Numbered from the stretch's first letter, positions 16,166-25,257 are shown. The stretch is 55,543 nt of DNA from Bacillus sp. 7884-1 (GCF_002272245.1 NZ_NPDD01000146.1:1-55543), one strand, 5' to 3'. Notes: a model not told the origin generated them from the letters alone. Program-made: numbers and translations.

Positions 16166-17062
16166 TTAAAGTAAATCCTCTAAGGCCGAGAGGATTGTTG
16201 GGAATATGAATTCAAACCCATTTTCTTGTAACACTTGAGGGATAACATGCTGCCCTTCCAGCACTAGGGCACTTTTTTGCCCAAGGACCATTTTCATAGC
16301 GAACGAAGGAACGGGAAGCCAATGTGGACGATTTAAAACAGAACCAATACTTTTACCAAATTCGTTCATTCGAAGTGGAGCTGGAGCGGTTACATTGATG
16401 GGTCCACTTAAATGGTTACTAGTAATAGCAAAGAGAATGGCGCGCACTACATCCGTAACATGGACCCATGATACCCATTGTTCACCTGAACCCACTTTTC
16501 CGCCAACAAATAATCGATATGGCATGGCCATGAGTGGCAGCGCACCTTCCTCTTTACCAAGCACTACACCAAATCTCATGAATACTGCACGAATGGAAAA
16601 TTTCTCAACTTGCTTGGCTTTATTTTCCCAGTCCCGTACAGTCTCCCCCAAAAAATCAGTCGCCGTTTCCAATGAATTTTCAGTGTAGACAGCATTTTTT
16701 GAGGATGGATAAATGCCAATCGCACTGGCATTCACCAGGACAGAAGGCTTTGTAGAAAGTAATGAGATGATTCTAAGTAGCTCATCCGTTGCTTTCATTC
16801 GACTTTCATAGATTTGCTTCTGATGGCTTTTACTCCATCTCCCGTCATTAATGGACACACCAGCCAAGTTAATAAACGCATCTGCATTCCCTATTTCTTT
16901 TTCAGGTGAAGCCCCTTCAACCAGCCACCTTACAAATTCAATCTTTCCGGAAGATTTTTTTTCCTTCCTTGTTAAAATCACAACACTATGCCCTTCATCG
17001 AGCAGCAATTGTGTTAACGTCTGACCAATGAAACCAGATCCTCCAGCAATGACAATTTTCAT
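16166..17062 (-). CDS. TIGR01777-family NAD(P)-dependent epimerase (YfhF/SulA-like)
   Basis: A 298-aa short-chain dehydrogenase-like protein: N-terminal Rossmann motif IVIAGGSGFIGQTL, then INLAGVSINDGRW (typical for this subgroup), SAIGIYPSS, RFGVVLGKEEGALP, and the C-terminal DUF1731-like segment (GKSIGSVLNRPHWLPVPSFAMKMVLGQKS). The subgroup is widespread but its substrate is unknown. The start ATG is preceded by GGAGGGG. It stands alone, with the type I toxin downstream. Confidence 0.9.
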   Translation of the reverse strand: MKIVIAGGSGFIGQTLTQLLLDEGHSVVILTRKEKKSSGKIEFVRWLVEGASPEKEIGNADAFINLAGVSINDGRWSKSHQKQIYESRMKATDELLRIISLLSTKPSVLVNASAIGIYPSSKNAVYTENSLETATDFLGETVRDWENKAKQVEKFSIRAVFMRFGVVLGKEEGALPLMAMPYRLFVGGKVGSGEQWVSWVHVTDVVRAILFAITSNHLSGPINVTAPAPLRMNEFGKSIGSVLNRPHWLPVPSFAMKMVLGQKSALVLEGQHVIPQVLQENGFEFIFPTILSALEDLL

Positions 17063-17350
17063 TTTTCCCCTCCAAAAGACTCTCTTCTATTTAGAAAATT
17101 ATACCATTACTTACAATCTACTTTTCTAGATTTCCCAAAATAATCCTTGAATCTGCTTATTATTATTTCTGGAAAAAACTACCACGGTATTCGTGAAATG
17201 TTTCACAAAATATTCACAGACTACATCCATGATTGGTGGTAATATTCCACTGTAAACAACATAGCGATGTTGAAAATATATTTAATTACCTTTTCTTAGA
17301 CGAGTTATTCTATTAAATAATTACACTGTTAAAAATAGGAGGTTACACAA

Positions 17351-17587
17351 ATGTTTGATACGTATATGGTACACAAGTATTTTAAAGGTACTTTTATTGG
17401 AAAAACCTACTACCAGGGAGCTACAAAAAAATCACTGGAAAATTTCATGGCCAGAGGATATCGAGAAGGTGAGCTACGCTCTTGGAAGACCGTTCATTTT
17501 GATGAGGCAAGAGTGTATAAGTTTATTGACGGTCAAGAAGAATATGTAGAGACAGTTACAAAATTTAAAAGCCTTCCGATGGCATAA
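17351..17587 (+). CDS. Hypothetical 78-aa protein
   Basis: A soluble, basic/aromatic protein (MFDTYMVHKYFKGTFIGKTYYQGATKKSL... FKSLPMA) with AGGAGG 9 nt before the ATG. It is a single small domain, probably beta/alpha, with no recognised family. Its stop codon is followed directly by the 52-bp tandem-repeat block. Strong translation signals make it a real gene. Confidence 0.65.
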   Translation: MFDTYMVHKYFKGTFIGKTYYQGATKKSLENFMARGYREGELRSWKTVHFDEARVYKFIDGQEEYVETVTKFKSLPMA

Positions 17588-17600
17588 ATATAAAGGAAAT

Positions 17601-17923
17601 CTAATTCCCGTGTAGATTAAAAACAGATGTAGCGGTAACCTGAGAAGCCATCTGATTCCCGTTCAGCTTAAAAATCAGCACCAGCGGTAACCTGAGAGGC
17701 CTTCTGATTCCCGTAAAGCTTAAAAATCAGCATCAGCGGTAACCTGAGAAGCCATCTGATTCCCATACAGTGTAAAAATCAGCATCAGCGGTAACCTGAG
17801 AGGCCTTCTGATTCCCATACAGTGTAAAAATCAGCATCAGCGGTAACCTGAGAAGATATCTGGTTTCCGTATAGCTTAAAAATCAGGAGCAACGGTAACC
17901 TGAGGGTAAGCTGATTCCAATCA
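17601..17923. repeat. 52-bp tandem repeat array (six units plus a partial seventh)
   Basis: The anchor GGTAACCTGAG recurs at exactly 52-bp steps from 17634 to 17894. Each unit contains CTGATTCCC... AAAAATCAG (a CTGATT/AATCAG inverted pair), AGCGGTAACCTGAG with the palindrome GGTAACC, and a 7-base variable end. That end alternates AAGCCAT / AGGCCTT / AAGCCAT / AGGCCTT / AAGATAT, giving a 104-bp higher-order period. 52 is not a multiple of 3, and no long frame crosses it, so it is non-coding. The outer units are more diverged. Confidence 0.9.
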
Positions 17924-17951
17924 TTTATAAATAGTCACTATAATCAGTATT

Positions 17952-17978
17952 AAAACGCTTGGGATCCCCAAGCGTTTT
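17952..17978. terminator. Bidirectional terminator downstream of ftsZ
   Basis: 12-bp perfect stem AAAACGCTTGGG / CCCAAGCGTTTT with a 3-base loop; T-rich on the right (GTTTTGATTT) and, for the minus strand, GTTTTAATACTG. It ends the leftward ftsZ gene. Confidence 0.8.
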
Positions 17979-18007
17979 GATTTAGGTACGATCTCTACTC
18001 GGGTCAA

Positions 18008-19225
18008 TCATCTAAAGGAACGTAAGCGCTTTTTTCGATTACGTAGGAACGTTGGTATATCACTAGAGTCGTCTATCTCTTCTGATTGCTGATTATATGG
18101 CTGTTCCTCTTCGACATAGGTTAGTGGTTCAGGTTGTTCATAGTGTTGTTCGCGTTGATGATATTGGTAATGCTGTTCTCTTTGCTGATGTTCATAATGT
18201 TGTTCTCTTTGATATGGAATACCCTTTTCTTCCGCTGGTGCTAGGGCAGGTTTATGTACAACGGTATTCTCTTGCTCTGTGAATCCAGTAGCAATCACGG
18301 TTACAATAATTTCATCAGTTAAGTTTTCATTAATCACCGAACCAAAAATCATATTTAATTCCTCGTTGGAAGCGGAAGCCACGATTTCGGCTGCCTCCTG
18401 GACTTCAAAGAGACTTAAATTGTTGCCGCCGGTTATGTTCATAATGACACCATGAGCCCCATTGATTGAAGTCTCCAATAATGGACTGTTTAGCGCTTTC
18501 TCTGCTGCTTCGGCCGCACGATTGCTGCCATTCGCAATCCCAATTCCCATTAAGGCCGTTCCTTTATGGGACATAACCGTTTTTACATCTGCAAAATCCA
18601 GGTTGATTAAACCAGGAACCGCAATTAAATCGGAAATCCCTTGTACACCCTGACGCAGGACATTATCCGCTTCACGAAAGGCATCAATCATCGGTGTTTT
18701 TTTATCTACAATTTCCAATAAACGATCGTTGGGAATGATAATTAGGGTGTCTACGGCTTCCCTCATTGCGCTTATTCCACTTTCGGCGTTTTTTGCACGC
18801 TTGAAGCCTTCGAACTTGAATGGACGTGTTACCACCCCGATTGTCAGTGCGCCCATCTTTCGTGCGATTCTAGCAATGGCCGGTGCTGCCCCTGTTCCGG
18901 TACCGCCGCCCATTCCTGCCGTAACGAAAACCATGTCTGCTCCTGCCAAGACTTCTTCAATTTGATTCTTGCTTTCCTCGACCGCTTTTCTTCCTATTTC
19001 CGGATTTGCCCCTGCTCCTAAACCCCTAGTCAAAGAGGAACCAATTTGCATCTTGACTGCTGCTCTTGATTGTTTGATGGCTTGTGAATCTGTGTTGACA
19101 GCGATAAATTCAACTCCCCCAACCCCATCCTCAATCATGCGGTTGACAGCGTTATTACCTCCTCCGCCAACACCGACAACTTTAATATTGGCTAAATGGT
19201 CCATACTTGTGTCAAATTCTAACAT
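18008..19225 (-). CDS. ftsZ: FtsZ, tubulin-like GTPase (stand-alone copy)
   Basis: A 405-aa FtsZ. The N-terminal GTPase has [14 protein letters not shown], tubulin signature [12 protein letters not shown], and the T7 loop [11 protein letters not shown]. The C-terminal peptide [12 protein letters not shown], which binds FtsA/SepF/EzrA, is intact. The linker is odd, built from a repeated QREQHY unit (three copies, rich in Gln/His/Tyr) where canonical FtsZ has Ser/Thr/Pro. Canonical bacillary ftsZ lies beside ftsA in the dcw cluster; here neither neighbour is a division gene, so this is probably a second FtsZ. ATG with GGGAGGAAAG upstream. Confidence 0.92.
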   Translation of the reverse strand: MLEFDTSMDHLANIKVVGVGGGGNNAVNRMIEDGVGGVEFIAVNTDSQAIKQSRAAVKMQIGSSLTRGLGAGANPEIGRKAVEESKNQIEEVLAGADMVFVTAGMGGGTGTGAAPAIARIARKMGALTIGVVTRPFKFEGFKRAKNAESGISAMREAVDTLIIIPNDRLLEIVDKKTPMIDAFREADNVLRQGVQGISDLIAVPGLINLDFADVKTVMSHKGTALMGIGIANGSNRAAEAAEKALNSPLLETSINGAHGVIMNITGGNNLSLFEVQEAAEIVASASNEELNMIFGSVINENLTDEIIVTVIATGFTEQENTVVHKPALAPAEEKGIPYQREQHYEHQQREQHYQYHQREQHYEQPEPLTYVEEEQPYNQQSEEIDDSSDIPTFLRNRKKRLRSFR

Positions 19226-19494
19226 GCTCTTTCCTCCCTGTTATCAAAATACTACTAACCTTCGTCTAATATTGGTTTAGTAGATTAGGAGGTTAGATAC
19301 CATACCCCCAAATAATTAGTAGAAAAATGATATAGTGTTTAGTCTACGGAACATTAATTTCATTGTCTAGTTAAGTGTTACCTATTATTTAGGGCTGAAA
19401 AATGGGAAAAAGCACACCCCTCAACATTGATAAATGCAGTTATTTTTTTCCATTTTTGGGTAGTATGGTCCTGTTTATATTCAAACTATTTCTA

Positions 19495-19588
19495 TTATTA
19501 AGGAAAGTTAACAGTCTATTTACAAATTGATGACTATCCCTTGGTTCGACAAATTTTTAAGAATGCCTTGATATAATGACATTGTCTT
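19495..19588 (+). promoter_or_regulatory. Duplicated promoter module A with 0A box
   Basis: About 95 bp closely similar to 23384-23478. It has TTCGACA (19545-19551), which is a perfect inverse Spo0A box (TGTCGAA), 20 bases before an extended -10 TGATATAAT (TATAAT at 19572-19577). It ends 35 bases before the start of the 31-aa membrane peptide. Similarity to the second copy stops near the expected transcription start. Confidence 0.65.
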
Positions 19589-19622
19589 TGTGGAAATAGG
19601 AAAATGAAGAGAAGGAGGAAGT

Positions 19623-19718
19623 ATGGCGGAATTATTGCTTTATGTCGGTACATATCTCTCGGTTACTCTTTGTGTTGGATGGTTGATTACAGTCGGTTTT
19701 GATTTATTTATTAAATAA
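19623..19718 (+). CDS. 31-aa single-helix membrane peptide
   Basis: MAELLLYVGTYLSVTLC... DLFIK*: almost entirely one hydrophobic segment with a short charged end. The ATG is preceded by AAGGAGGAAGT (very strong). It has its own promoter module with a 0A-box-like site and its own terminator, so it is a self-contained unit. No family recognised. A Spo0A- or AbrB-era membrane peptide is an inference from the promoter. Confidence 0.6.
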   Translation: MAELLLYVGTYLSVTLCVGWLITVGFDLFIK

Positions 19719-19724
19719 ATAGTA

Positions 19725-19758
19725 AAAACTCATTTGCGTCATAGTGCAAATGAGTTTT
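19725..19758 (+). terminator. Terminator of the 31-aa peptide gene
   Basis: 13-bp stem AAAACTCATTTGC / GCAAATGAGTTTT with an 8-base loop and T tract. It also serves the leftward UvrA-like gene, whose stop is at 19773 (the minus strand reads GTTTTTACT). Confidence 0.85.
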
Positions 19759-19772
19759 TTATCATTATCCGT

Positions 19773-22700
19773 TTAATTATTTTGCTCGAGAGCTTGGTAT
19801 ACCGCCATCATATCTCGTTTATTTAACTCGCGGATACGATTGAAAATGGGAATGTCACTAACTGCATCGGTAAGTAAGTTTTCAGCAACAACCTCTTTTA
19901 CTGTACCCGTGAGCCATGTTTGGACATCAATACCTTCGACGATTTCCTTTCGACCTTCGTCATTAATCCCGCTCGCATGACAACTTACACATGGAACAGA
20001 TAGTTTGTAGACTCCGTCATGGAGACCATCTTCGGAAATGACTTTCTTTCCATTACAGAACGGACATTTATGAGCGGCTTTAATTTTATTAATTTGAGTA
20101 ACAATTTTTTTGTAGCCAAACGCCTCATAGACATACGTTAGTTTTTTGTATTTGCCATTGGTGAAATATTTATCTATAATCGTTTCTCTGGTTTCGGTAA
20201 TTGCGGAAAAATCACAAATGGTAAGTAGATTTTTGCTGCTTATGTCTTCGATATTGTTTCTAATTTTATCCCAGAATGGTAAGGCATTTTGTAAAACCAC
20301 TTCATAGCCGACAAAGCTAGCAAGTTCTAGTTCAAGCATCTTCAACGCTACTTGTGTTTCCCTAGGCAATAAAGATACATCTTCCGTGAGAATCCTATCT
20401 CCACCAACAATAGCTTTAAGCTTTTCGAGTTCTGGTAAATTCCCTACTGTTACGATAGCCTGATCAAGTGGCATTTCAATAATCTCACGAATATCACTTT
20501 CGCCAAATTTTAGTTTTTTATGATGTTTTAGCACGGTTCCTTGGCAGACTGGACAGGTAATCATCTCTTTCGATTCTTTCATCTGCTCTTTAATAATCGA
20601 TTTCGAAATAAACATATACCGGCCGATAATGAGATTAAAGCCTTCCCAGTTTCTCGAAGCCTTGCCCGCTTTATCGTAAAAGGACTTTTCCCAATACCCA
20701 TATAAAAAAGTATGCTTTTCTGCTTCTGTCATCTCATTAAAGCTCTTACTTATATCTTGACCGAGCTCATTCTTGATCTCATCAAAAAGGAATTGCAATT
20801 TTGGATATTGGTACCATTTTAAAACTTCCATTACGTCTGGATGTAATAATCCATCCCAGAAAGGAACGGTTTTATCTTGGATCACAACATCAATATCAAA
20901 CTTTTCAATTTCCCGGCGACCCGAACAGCATGGACAATGATTATCTTGATTGTAGAAATCAAAGTTTCTCGTATCTTTATTGGTTGGATGGGAAGCAATG
21001 ATATGATTAATCAATCCGCCAATTTCATAAAGAAAACTATATTGACTATACAAGTGTCTTTCAAGGTCTATTGCGATAACAGGTGCAATGGTGTCCGTTT
21101 CGTATTCACCATAAATCAAACGGGCCATTGATGATAAGCTTTTTAAAATACCGCCTTTATAGACATTTTCTGCATTTTTAAAATAACCAATTTGGTTTTC
21201 TTCTACGTAGTTAATGCCCTGTTGCATATTGAGAGTAGAAGATATTTGGAAGGAAGCAGCAGGAACATCACTAGACTTATCACGATAATAATCATCATGA
21301 CTTAAAACATCGAGATGATGAACAGGCTCCACCTGTCTTTTTCCAAAATCAACAATATAATCTGAGCTATCCAGCATATAGGCATTATGTTCGATCATCA
21401 TGATGGAGACAGATTCATCCTGCAGAATGACCCTAACACTATCGATAAATTGGTTTAGGATGTTTTGTGATAACCCTTTTGAAGGCTCGTCGAAAATAAA
21501 CAGTGTATGGGGATTCCTAGTGTTAGCAAACAGTTCAGAAACTAAATGCACACATTGAAATTCTCCTGTCGATAAAGTTTGCGTCTTTCTTTCTAATGTC
21601 AAATAACCAAGACCAAGCTTTATTAAAAGGCTCAAGCGTTTATGAGCAATGTCTTCATTTGGCAGTTCATCAATGATATCTTCAATCGAACGCTGAAAAA
21701 TATCATCAATATCCTCACTGTATTTTGTCAGTTTTCTTTTTATATCAAGAAAGGTCGCAACGGTTGAACGGCTGGTAATCGATTGGTTTCGATCCTGTCC
21801 TACAATCACCAATTTGTCTTTTGGATAACGCTTTAGAAAATCCTTGGCAATACACTCGTTAACCAGTGTTGATTTACCACTTCCTGATTCACCCGTAAAG
21901 GTGACAAGTCTATTTTTCGGAATCTGAATTTCAGTCATTTGAATATTACGAAAGTAAAGATCTTTAAATTGGTAATATTCTGTTGGCATGGATGGATTTC
22001 GTTCCCATAGAATTGGTTTTGGACGTGGAGATTCTTCTACAATTTTACCGCCGTATTTACCACTGCCCGGACCAAAGAACAATTGTTCATCACTTACATC
22101 AAGCACCGTGTCAGAATGGTCAATGAGCCAGATTTGATTCTTAAAGCCTAATTGTCTTATCTGATCCAAGATTTTCAGTAATGTTTCGTGATCAAGACCC
22201 ACGGAGATTTCATCAATTATAATAACCGTATTTTCACTTGCAGCCATAAATTCAGCCAGGTAAAGCCGTGTTACTTCTCCACCAGACAAGGTACCCATGA
22301 TCCGATTTAAGGTAAGGTACCCGATATTCATATTGGCAATATTTTTGAGAATATGTATTTTACCTTCACTAAGATGTAAATCTTCTGCAAGTGAAAGAAT
22401 GGATTCAATGCTTAAGTTGTTGATGTCGGAAATACTATGTGGCTGCTCGAATAATTCAAGCCTATACTGCTCAACTTCTTGATTATAACGTCTGCCCTTA
22501 CACTTTGGGCATTCTATATTTTTGGTCGTACCGCGTCCTTTACAATCTGGACACCATCCTAATGCATTATTAAAAGAAAATACCTCTGGAGAAAGATTAT
22601 ATTTTTCCGCAAGAGTATCGCGTATCTCTTTAAAAACACCCGTATGTGTTCCAATAGTGGAACGTGGATTAGAAGAAATGGATGATTTACCGAGGAAAAG

Positions 22701-22943
22701 GACTAAAGGCATGTCTTCCATTTTGATGGCACTGAAGTTCGTCTCCATGATAGTGGAAAACAGATACTGGTATTCAGCCTTTGGCAATAAGGAAACAAGA
22801 CGCTTTTTGGATTCCTCCCCTATCGTTTGGCAAAAAGTCGTTTTACCTGAACCAGACAAACCCGCAATTCCTATTGAACGATCTACAGGTATTACTGCAT
22901 CCAATTTGTTGATATTGTTGGCAATTAATGAATTAATTTTCAA
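19773..22943 (-). CDS. UvrA-like ABC ATPase with long C-terminal zinc-cluster extension
   Basis: A 1056-aa UvrA paralogue. The first ABC unit has Walker A GLSGSGKTT (about 28), a CxxC pair (CPDCKGRG...CPKCKGRR, about 130-150), LSGGE and VIIIDEIS. The second has TGESGSGKST (about 350), signature LSTGEFQ and LFIFDEPS (about 500). Unlike UvrA (about 940 aa), some 500 residues follow, with further Cys clusters CPCCSGRRE, CPVCQG, CPFCNGKK and CVSCHASG but no third P-loop. Bacillus UvrA-like proteins of this kind have been tied to drug protection or are uncharacterised; nothing shows repair function. The start is TTG, with GGAGAGGG 6 nt upstream. Confidence 0.8.
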   Translation of the reverse strand: MKINSLIANNINKLDAVIPVDRSIGIAGLSGSGKTTFCQTIGEESKKRLVSLLPKAEYQYLFSTIMETNFSAIKMEDMPLVLFLGKSSISSNPRSTIGTHTGVFKEIRDTLAEKYNLSPEVFSFNNALGWCPDCKGRGTTKNIECPKCKGRRYNQEVEQYRLELFEQPHSISDINNLSIESILSLAEDLHLSEGKIHILKNIANMNIGYLTLNRIMGTLSGGEVTRLYLAEFMAASENTVIIIDEISVGLDHETLLKILDQIRQLGFKNQIWLIDHSDTVLDVSDEQLFFGPGSGKYGGKIVEESPRPKPILWERNPSMPTEYYQFKDLYFRNIQMTEIQIPKNRLVTFTGESGSGKSTLVNECIAKDFLKRYPKDKLVIVGQDRNQSITSRSTVATFLDIKRKLTKYSEDIDDIFQRSIEDIIDELPNEDIAHKRLSLLIKLGLGYLTLERKTQTLSTGEFQCVHLVSELFANTRNPHTLFIFDEPSKGLSQNILNQFIDSVRVILQDESVSIMMIEHNAYMLDSSDYIVDFGKRQVEPVHHLDVLSHDDYYRDKSSDVPAASFQISSTLNMQQGINYVEENQIGYFKNAENVYKGGILKSLSSMARLIYGEYETDTIAPVIAIDLERHLYSQYSFLYEIGGLINHIIASHPTNKDTRNFDFYNQDNHCPCCSGRREIEKFDIDVVIQDKTVPFWDGLLHPDVMEVLKWYQYPKLQFLFDEIKNELGQDISKSFNEMTEAEKHTFLYGYWEKSFYDKAGKASRNWEGFNLIIGRYMFISKSIIKEQMKESKEMITCPVCQGTVLKHHKKLKFGESDIREIIEMPLDQAIVTVGNLPELEKLKAIVGGDRILTEDVSLLPRETQVALKMLELELASFVGYEVVLQNALPFWDKIRNNIEDISSKNLLTICDFSAITETRETIIDKYFTNGKYKKLTYVYEAFGYKKIVTQINKIKAAHKCPFCNGKKVISEDGLHDGVYKLSVPCVSCHASGINDEGRKEIVEGIDVQTWLTGTVKEVVAENLLTDAVSDIPIFNRIRELNKRDMMAVYQALEQNN

Positions 22944-23035
22944 TGGCTACCCTCTCCATTCTCTCATTTTCATTTATTAATAATAGCATACCTATTAGTT
23001 AATAAGGTAGTTATAGTGAAAACGTTTTCAAAACC

Positions 23036-23066
23036 AAAAGGCACCTGAATAAGTCAGATGCCTTTT
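23036..23066. terminator. Bidirectional terminator between small ORF and UvrA-like gene
   Basis: AAAAGGCA..CTGA / TCAG..TGCCTTTT stem; T-rich tails on the minus strand (GGTTTTGAAAA) and on the plus strand (GGCTTTTTATTTT). It ends the leftward 56-aa gene. Confidence 0.75.
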
Positions 23067-23103
23067 GGCTTTTTATTTTATATTTTATTTTACTTTTGTA
23101 AAA

Positions 23104-23274
23104 TTAAACTGCTTGTTTCATAGATTGTGCAGGATTCACAGTTATGTTTTGAAGTTGAGATTCTAACTGAGCTAAATCAGATTCATCTCTCTCCTTAAGT
23201 TTATCAAAAATAACAACCGTAATAAAATAGGAACCTATGAAATAACCGATACACATCAACCAAGTAAGAAACAT
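23104..23274 (-). CDS. 56-aa small membrane protein
   Basis: An ATG with GGGGGAAAT upstream opens MFLTWLMCIGYFIGSYFITVV (one membrane helix), followed by a polar amphipathic tail (DKLKERDESDLAQLESQLQ) that could form a short coiled coil. It has a terminator of its own. No family recognised. It lies just upstream (on the other strand) of the promoter of the MerR-type gene, so the two are divergent and may share regulation. Confidence 0.6.
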   Translation of the reverse strand: MFLTWLMCIGYFIGSYFITVVIFDKLKERDESDLAQLESQLQNITVNPAQSMKQAV

Positions 23275-23383
23275 TTTATTTCCCCCTTTGTTAGTAACTT
23301 ACGTTTATTTTAAGGGATTCCTATACCTCTCAGATGTGATATAAATCACGAAAAATAAAAAGGAAAGAAAAATTTTTTTTGTT

Positions 23384-23478
23384 TTATTAAGAAAAGTTAT
23401 CAGTCTAATTACAAATCGTTTACTATCCGCTGGTTCGACAAATTTTAAAAAAATAGCTTGGTATAATGTCTTTATCTT
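23384..23478 (+). promoter_or_regulatory. Duplicated promoter module B with 0A box
   Basis: Second copy of the module at 19495-19588: TTCGACA at 23434-23440, extended -10 TGGTATAAT (TATAAT at 23462-23467), offset from copy A by 3889-3890 bases with a single 1-base indel. It drives the MerR-type gene at 23526. Confidence 0.65.
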
Positions 23479-23525
23479 GCAATGAAGTTTTACATAAAGA
23501 TATCTAATAGCGGAGGTGTATTGAT

Positions 23526-24083
23526 ATGTCGGAAATACATTCACCAAGTCACGTACAAGAATTACTTGGAATCGATAGCCATACATTACGAAAGTATGCC
23601 ACTCTATTAGAAGGACACGGATATAAGATTCACCGCAATCATAGGGGCCACAGGGGATATTTTGATAAGGATATTACCACGATTCGGAAATTTATTGAAT
23701 TCACCGGTCAAGAGGGTATGACGTTGGAACTTTCAGCGCAAGCGGTAATGTCGTGGAATTCTGAAGAAAATAAAAATGTCATCAGGACAGAAGAAGAAAC
23801 GGTACAAACTAACCCACCTGACCCAGAAATCATACAGAATAATAATCTTGATGAATTGTTGGAAAGAATAGAACATTTGGAGCAAATTAACATGGATTTA
23901 ATCAAACATCTGAAGGAGAAGGCCGTAAGGGAAGCTTATCTAGAAGAGAAGATTAATCAAATAGTGAAGTATGTAGTACGTTCGGAACAACTGTTAGAGG
24001 AACGAAGCAAAATGATGTTGGAAGAAACAAGACAGCAAATCGCAGCAGCCCATCAAAAAAAATGGTGGAAATGGTGGAAGTGA
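23526..24083 (+). CDS. MerR-type HTH protein with coiled coil (DUF3967-like)
   Basis: A 185-aa protein. Residues about 8-75 are a MerR-like winged helix (SHVQELLGIDSHTLRKYATLLEGHGYKIHRNHRG...). Then come an acidic linker, a coiled coil (LDELLERIEHLEQINMDLIKHLKEKAV..., about 125-180), and a striking C-terminal basic-aromatic tail KKWWKWWK that may touch the membrane. This domain order resembles RacA-type chromosome/pole proteins and plasmid-borne DUF3967 proteins; it is not a classic metal-sensing MerR. The start has GGAGGTG 7 nt upstream. The promoter has a Spo0A-box-like site, compatible with a sporulation or transition-phase role (inference). Confidence 0.75.
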   Translation: MSEIHSPSHVQELLGIDSHTLRKYATLLEGHGYKIHRNHRGHRGYFDKDITTIRKFIEFTGQEGMTLELSAQAVMSWNSEENKNVIRTEEETVQTNPPDPEIIQNNNLDELLERIEHLEQINMDLIKHLKEKAVREAYLEEKINQIVKYVVRSEQLLEERSKMMLEETRQQIAAAHQKKWWKWWK

Positions 24084-24349
24084 GAAAAGCAGTGGGTTGG
24101 ATATGCATGGTTTACAGGTCATGGAATATATGATAAGAATAATGAACCCAGCAGCTCCTTTTTTTTCAAGTATTAATTTAATGTATATAGATATAACCTT
24201 TTTTATTTACATTTTGCCTTTTATGTCATAATACAAAGCCACAATAACCTCAGTATTATTATCAATAAAACATTGGCGTTCTCTTGAAACTGTTGTCCAT
24301 TCATCAGAAAAAATTGGGCCGACAAAATATGTCAGAACCTAAAAGTATA

Positions 24350-24493
24350 TCAATCATGAAGTTGGGAAATGACATAACTTACACCAGCAAGTTTCCCAGC
24401 TTTATTCAAAACATCTTGAACGTCACTCTATGTCCAATCAGGAGCAACCTCAACCGTTTTTTCAAGCAATATCTCATATTCTTCATTACGCAT
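24350..24493 (-). pseudogene. Small gene with perfect RBS and an in-frame stop
   Basis: AGGAGG and an ATG at 24493 open MRNEEYEILLEKTVEVAPDW..., but codon 22 is TAG (24428-24430). The same frame then continues SDVQDVLNKAGKLAGVSYV...LHD to a TGA at 24350. The two parts read naturally as one 47-residue helical protein, so this is probably a nonsense-mutated small gene. A functional 21-aa peptide is the alternative. Confidence 0.4.
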
Positions 24494-24694
24494 TAATAAT
24501 TCCTCCTAATTATCAAAAAACTCTTTATAATAAATCTAACTAAACCAATAATAACCATATATATGGACAAATGATTCCGATACTCCATTTCTATATGTTA
24601 CAACGGTGAAGCTTATATTTAGGAAAATGTTACCATTAATAATATCGCCAATGTTCCCCATCCTATAAAGGATAAATATATTGGAGGTAATTTC

Positions 24695-25129
24695 ATGGCA
24701 CAATTAAGAGATATCATGACATCAAATGTTGTTACAGTTACCGAAACACAGACCGTACAGGAAGCTGCAGCGTTAATGAGCGAATATAATATCGGAGCTA
24801 TCCCAGTAGTTAATAACAGCAGACAAATAGTTGGAATGGTAACGGATCGTGACATTACCCTTCGTACGACAGCACAAGGAGAAAATGCACAAACACCAGT
24901 CTCTCAAGTCATGACTGCACAGCAAATCGTACAAGGAACACCTGATATGGATGTTCATCAAGCAGCAAACTTAATGGCAGAGCAGCAAATTCGCCGATTG
25001 CCGGTAATCGAAAATGGGCAAATAGTAGGAATGGTTGCTTTAGGTGATCTAGCAGTACAAAATCAATTTGCAAATGAGGCAGAACAAGCATTACAAAGTA
25101 TTTCCACGCCTTCTGCACCTCAACAATAG
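24695..25129 (+). CDS. CBS-domain pair protein (YhcV-like)
   Basis: A 144-aa protein made of two CBS motifs (about 8-60 and 75-125), each with the IPVVN / GMVTDRDI or LPVIE / GMVALGDL pattern. It is a stand-alone Bateman module, which in other proteins binds adenine nucleotides or SAM. Bacillus keeps several such orphan CBS proteins of unknown role. The ATG has TTGGAGG 7 nt before it. Monocistronic with a strong terminator. Confidence 0.88.
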   Translation: MAQLRDIMTSNVVTVTETQTVQEAAALMSEYNIGAIPVVNNSRQIVGMVTDRDITLRTTAQGENAQTPVSQVMTAQQIVQGTPDMDVHQAANLMAEQQIRRLPVIENGQIVGMVALGDLAVQNQFANEAEQALQSISTPSAPQQ

Positions 25130-25212
25130 TAAGAGTTTATTTTTAATGACATAAAATTATTAGCACAGAACAGGCTTTGGGTTGATGTTATGGACCTTTT
25201 CTGGAGTATTGA

Positions 25213-25257
25213 AAAAAGCCCAATTTCTCAATTTAATGCTAAGAAATTGGGCTTTTT
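25213..25257 (+). terminator. Terminator of the CBS protein gene
   Basis: 12-bp stem AGCCCAATTTCT / AGAAATTGGGCT extended by A/T pairs, then TTTTTG. Sits 85 bases after the CBS stop. Confidence 0.85.

Noticed and set aside
17601..17923. CRISPR array
   Set aside because: The 52-bp units are contiguous and similar throughout; there are no unique spacers and no cas genes.
24284..24496. 70-aa plus-strand frame
   Set aside because: No ribosome binding site; it is the antisense of the small minus-strand gene with the perfect AGGAGG.
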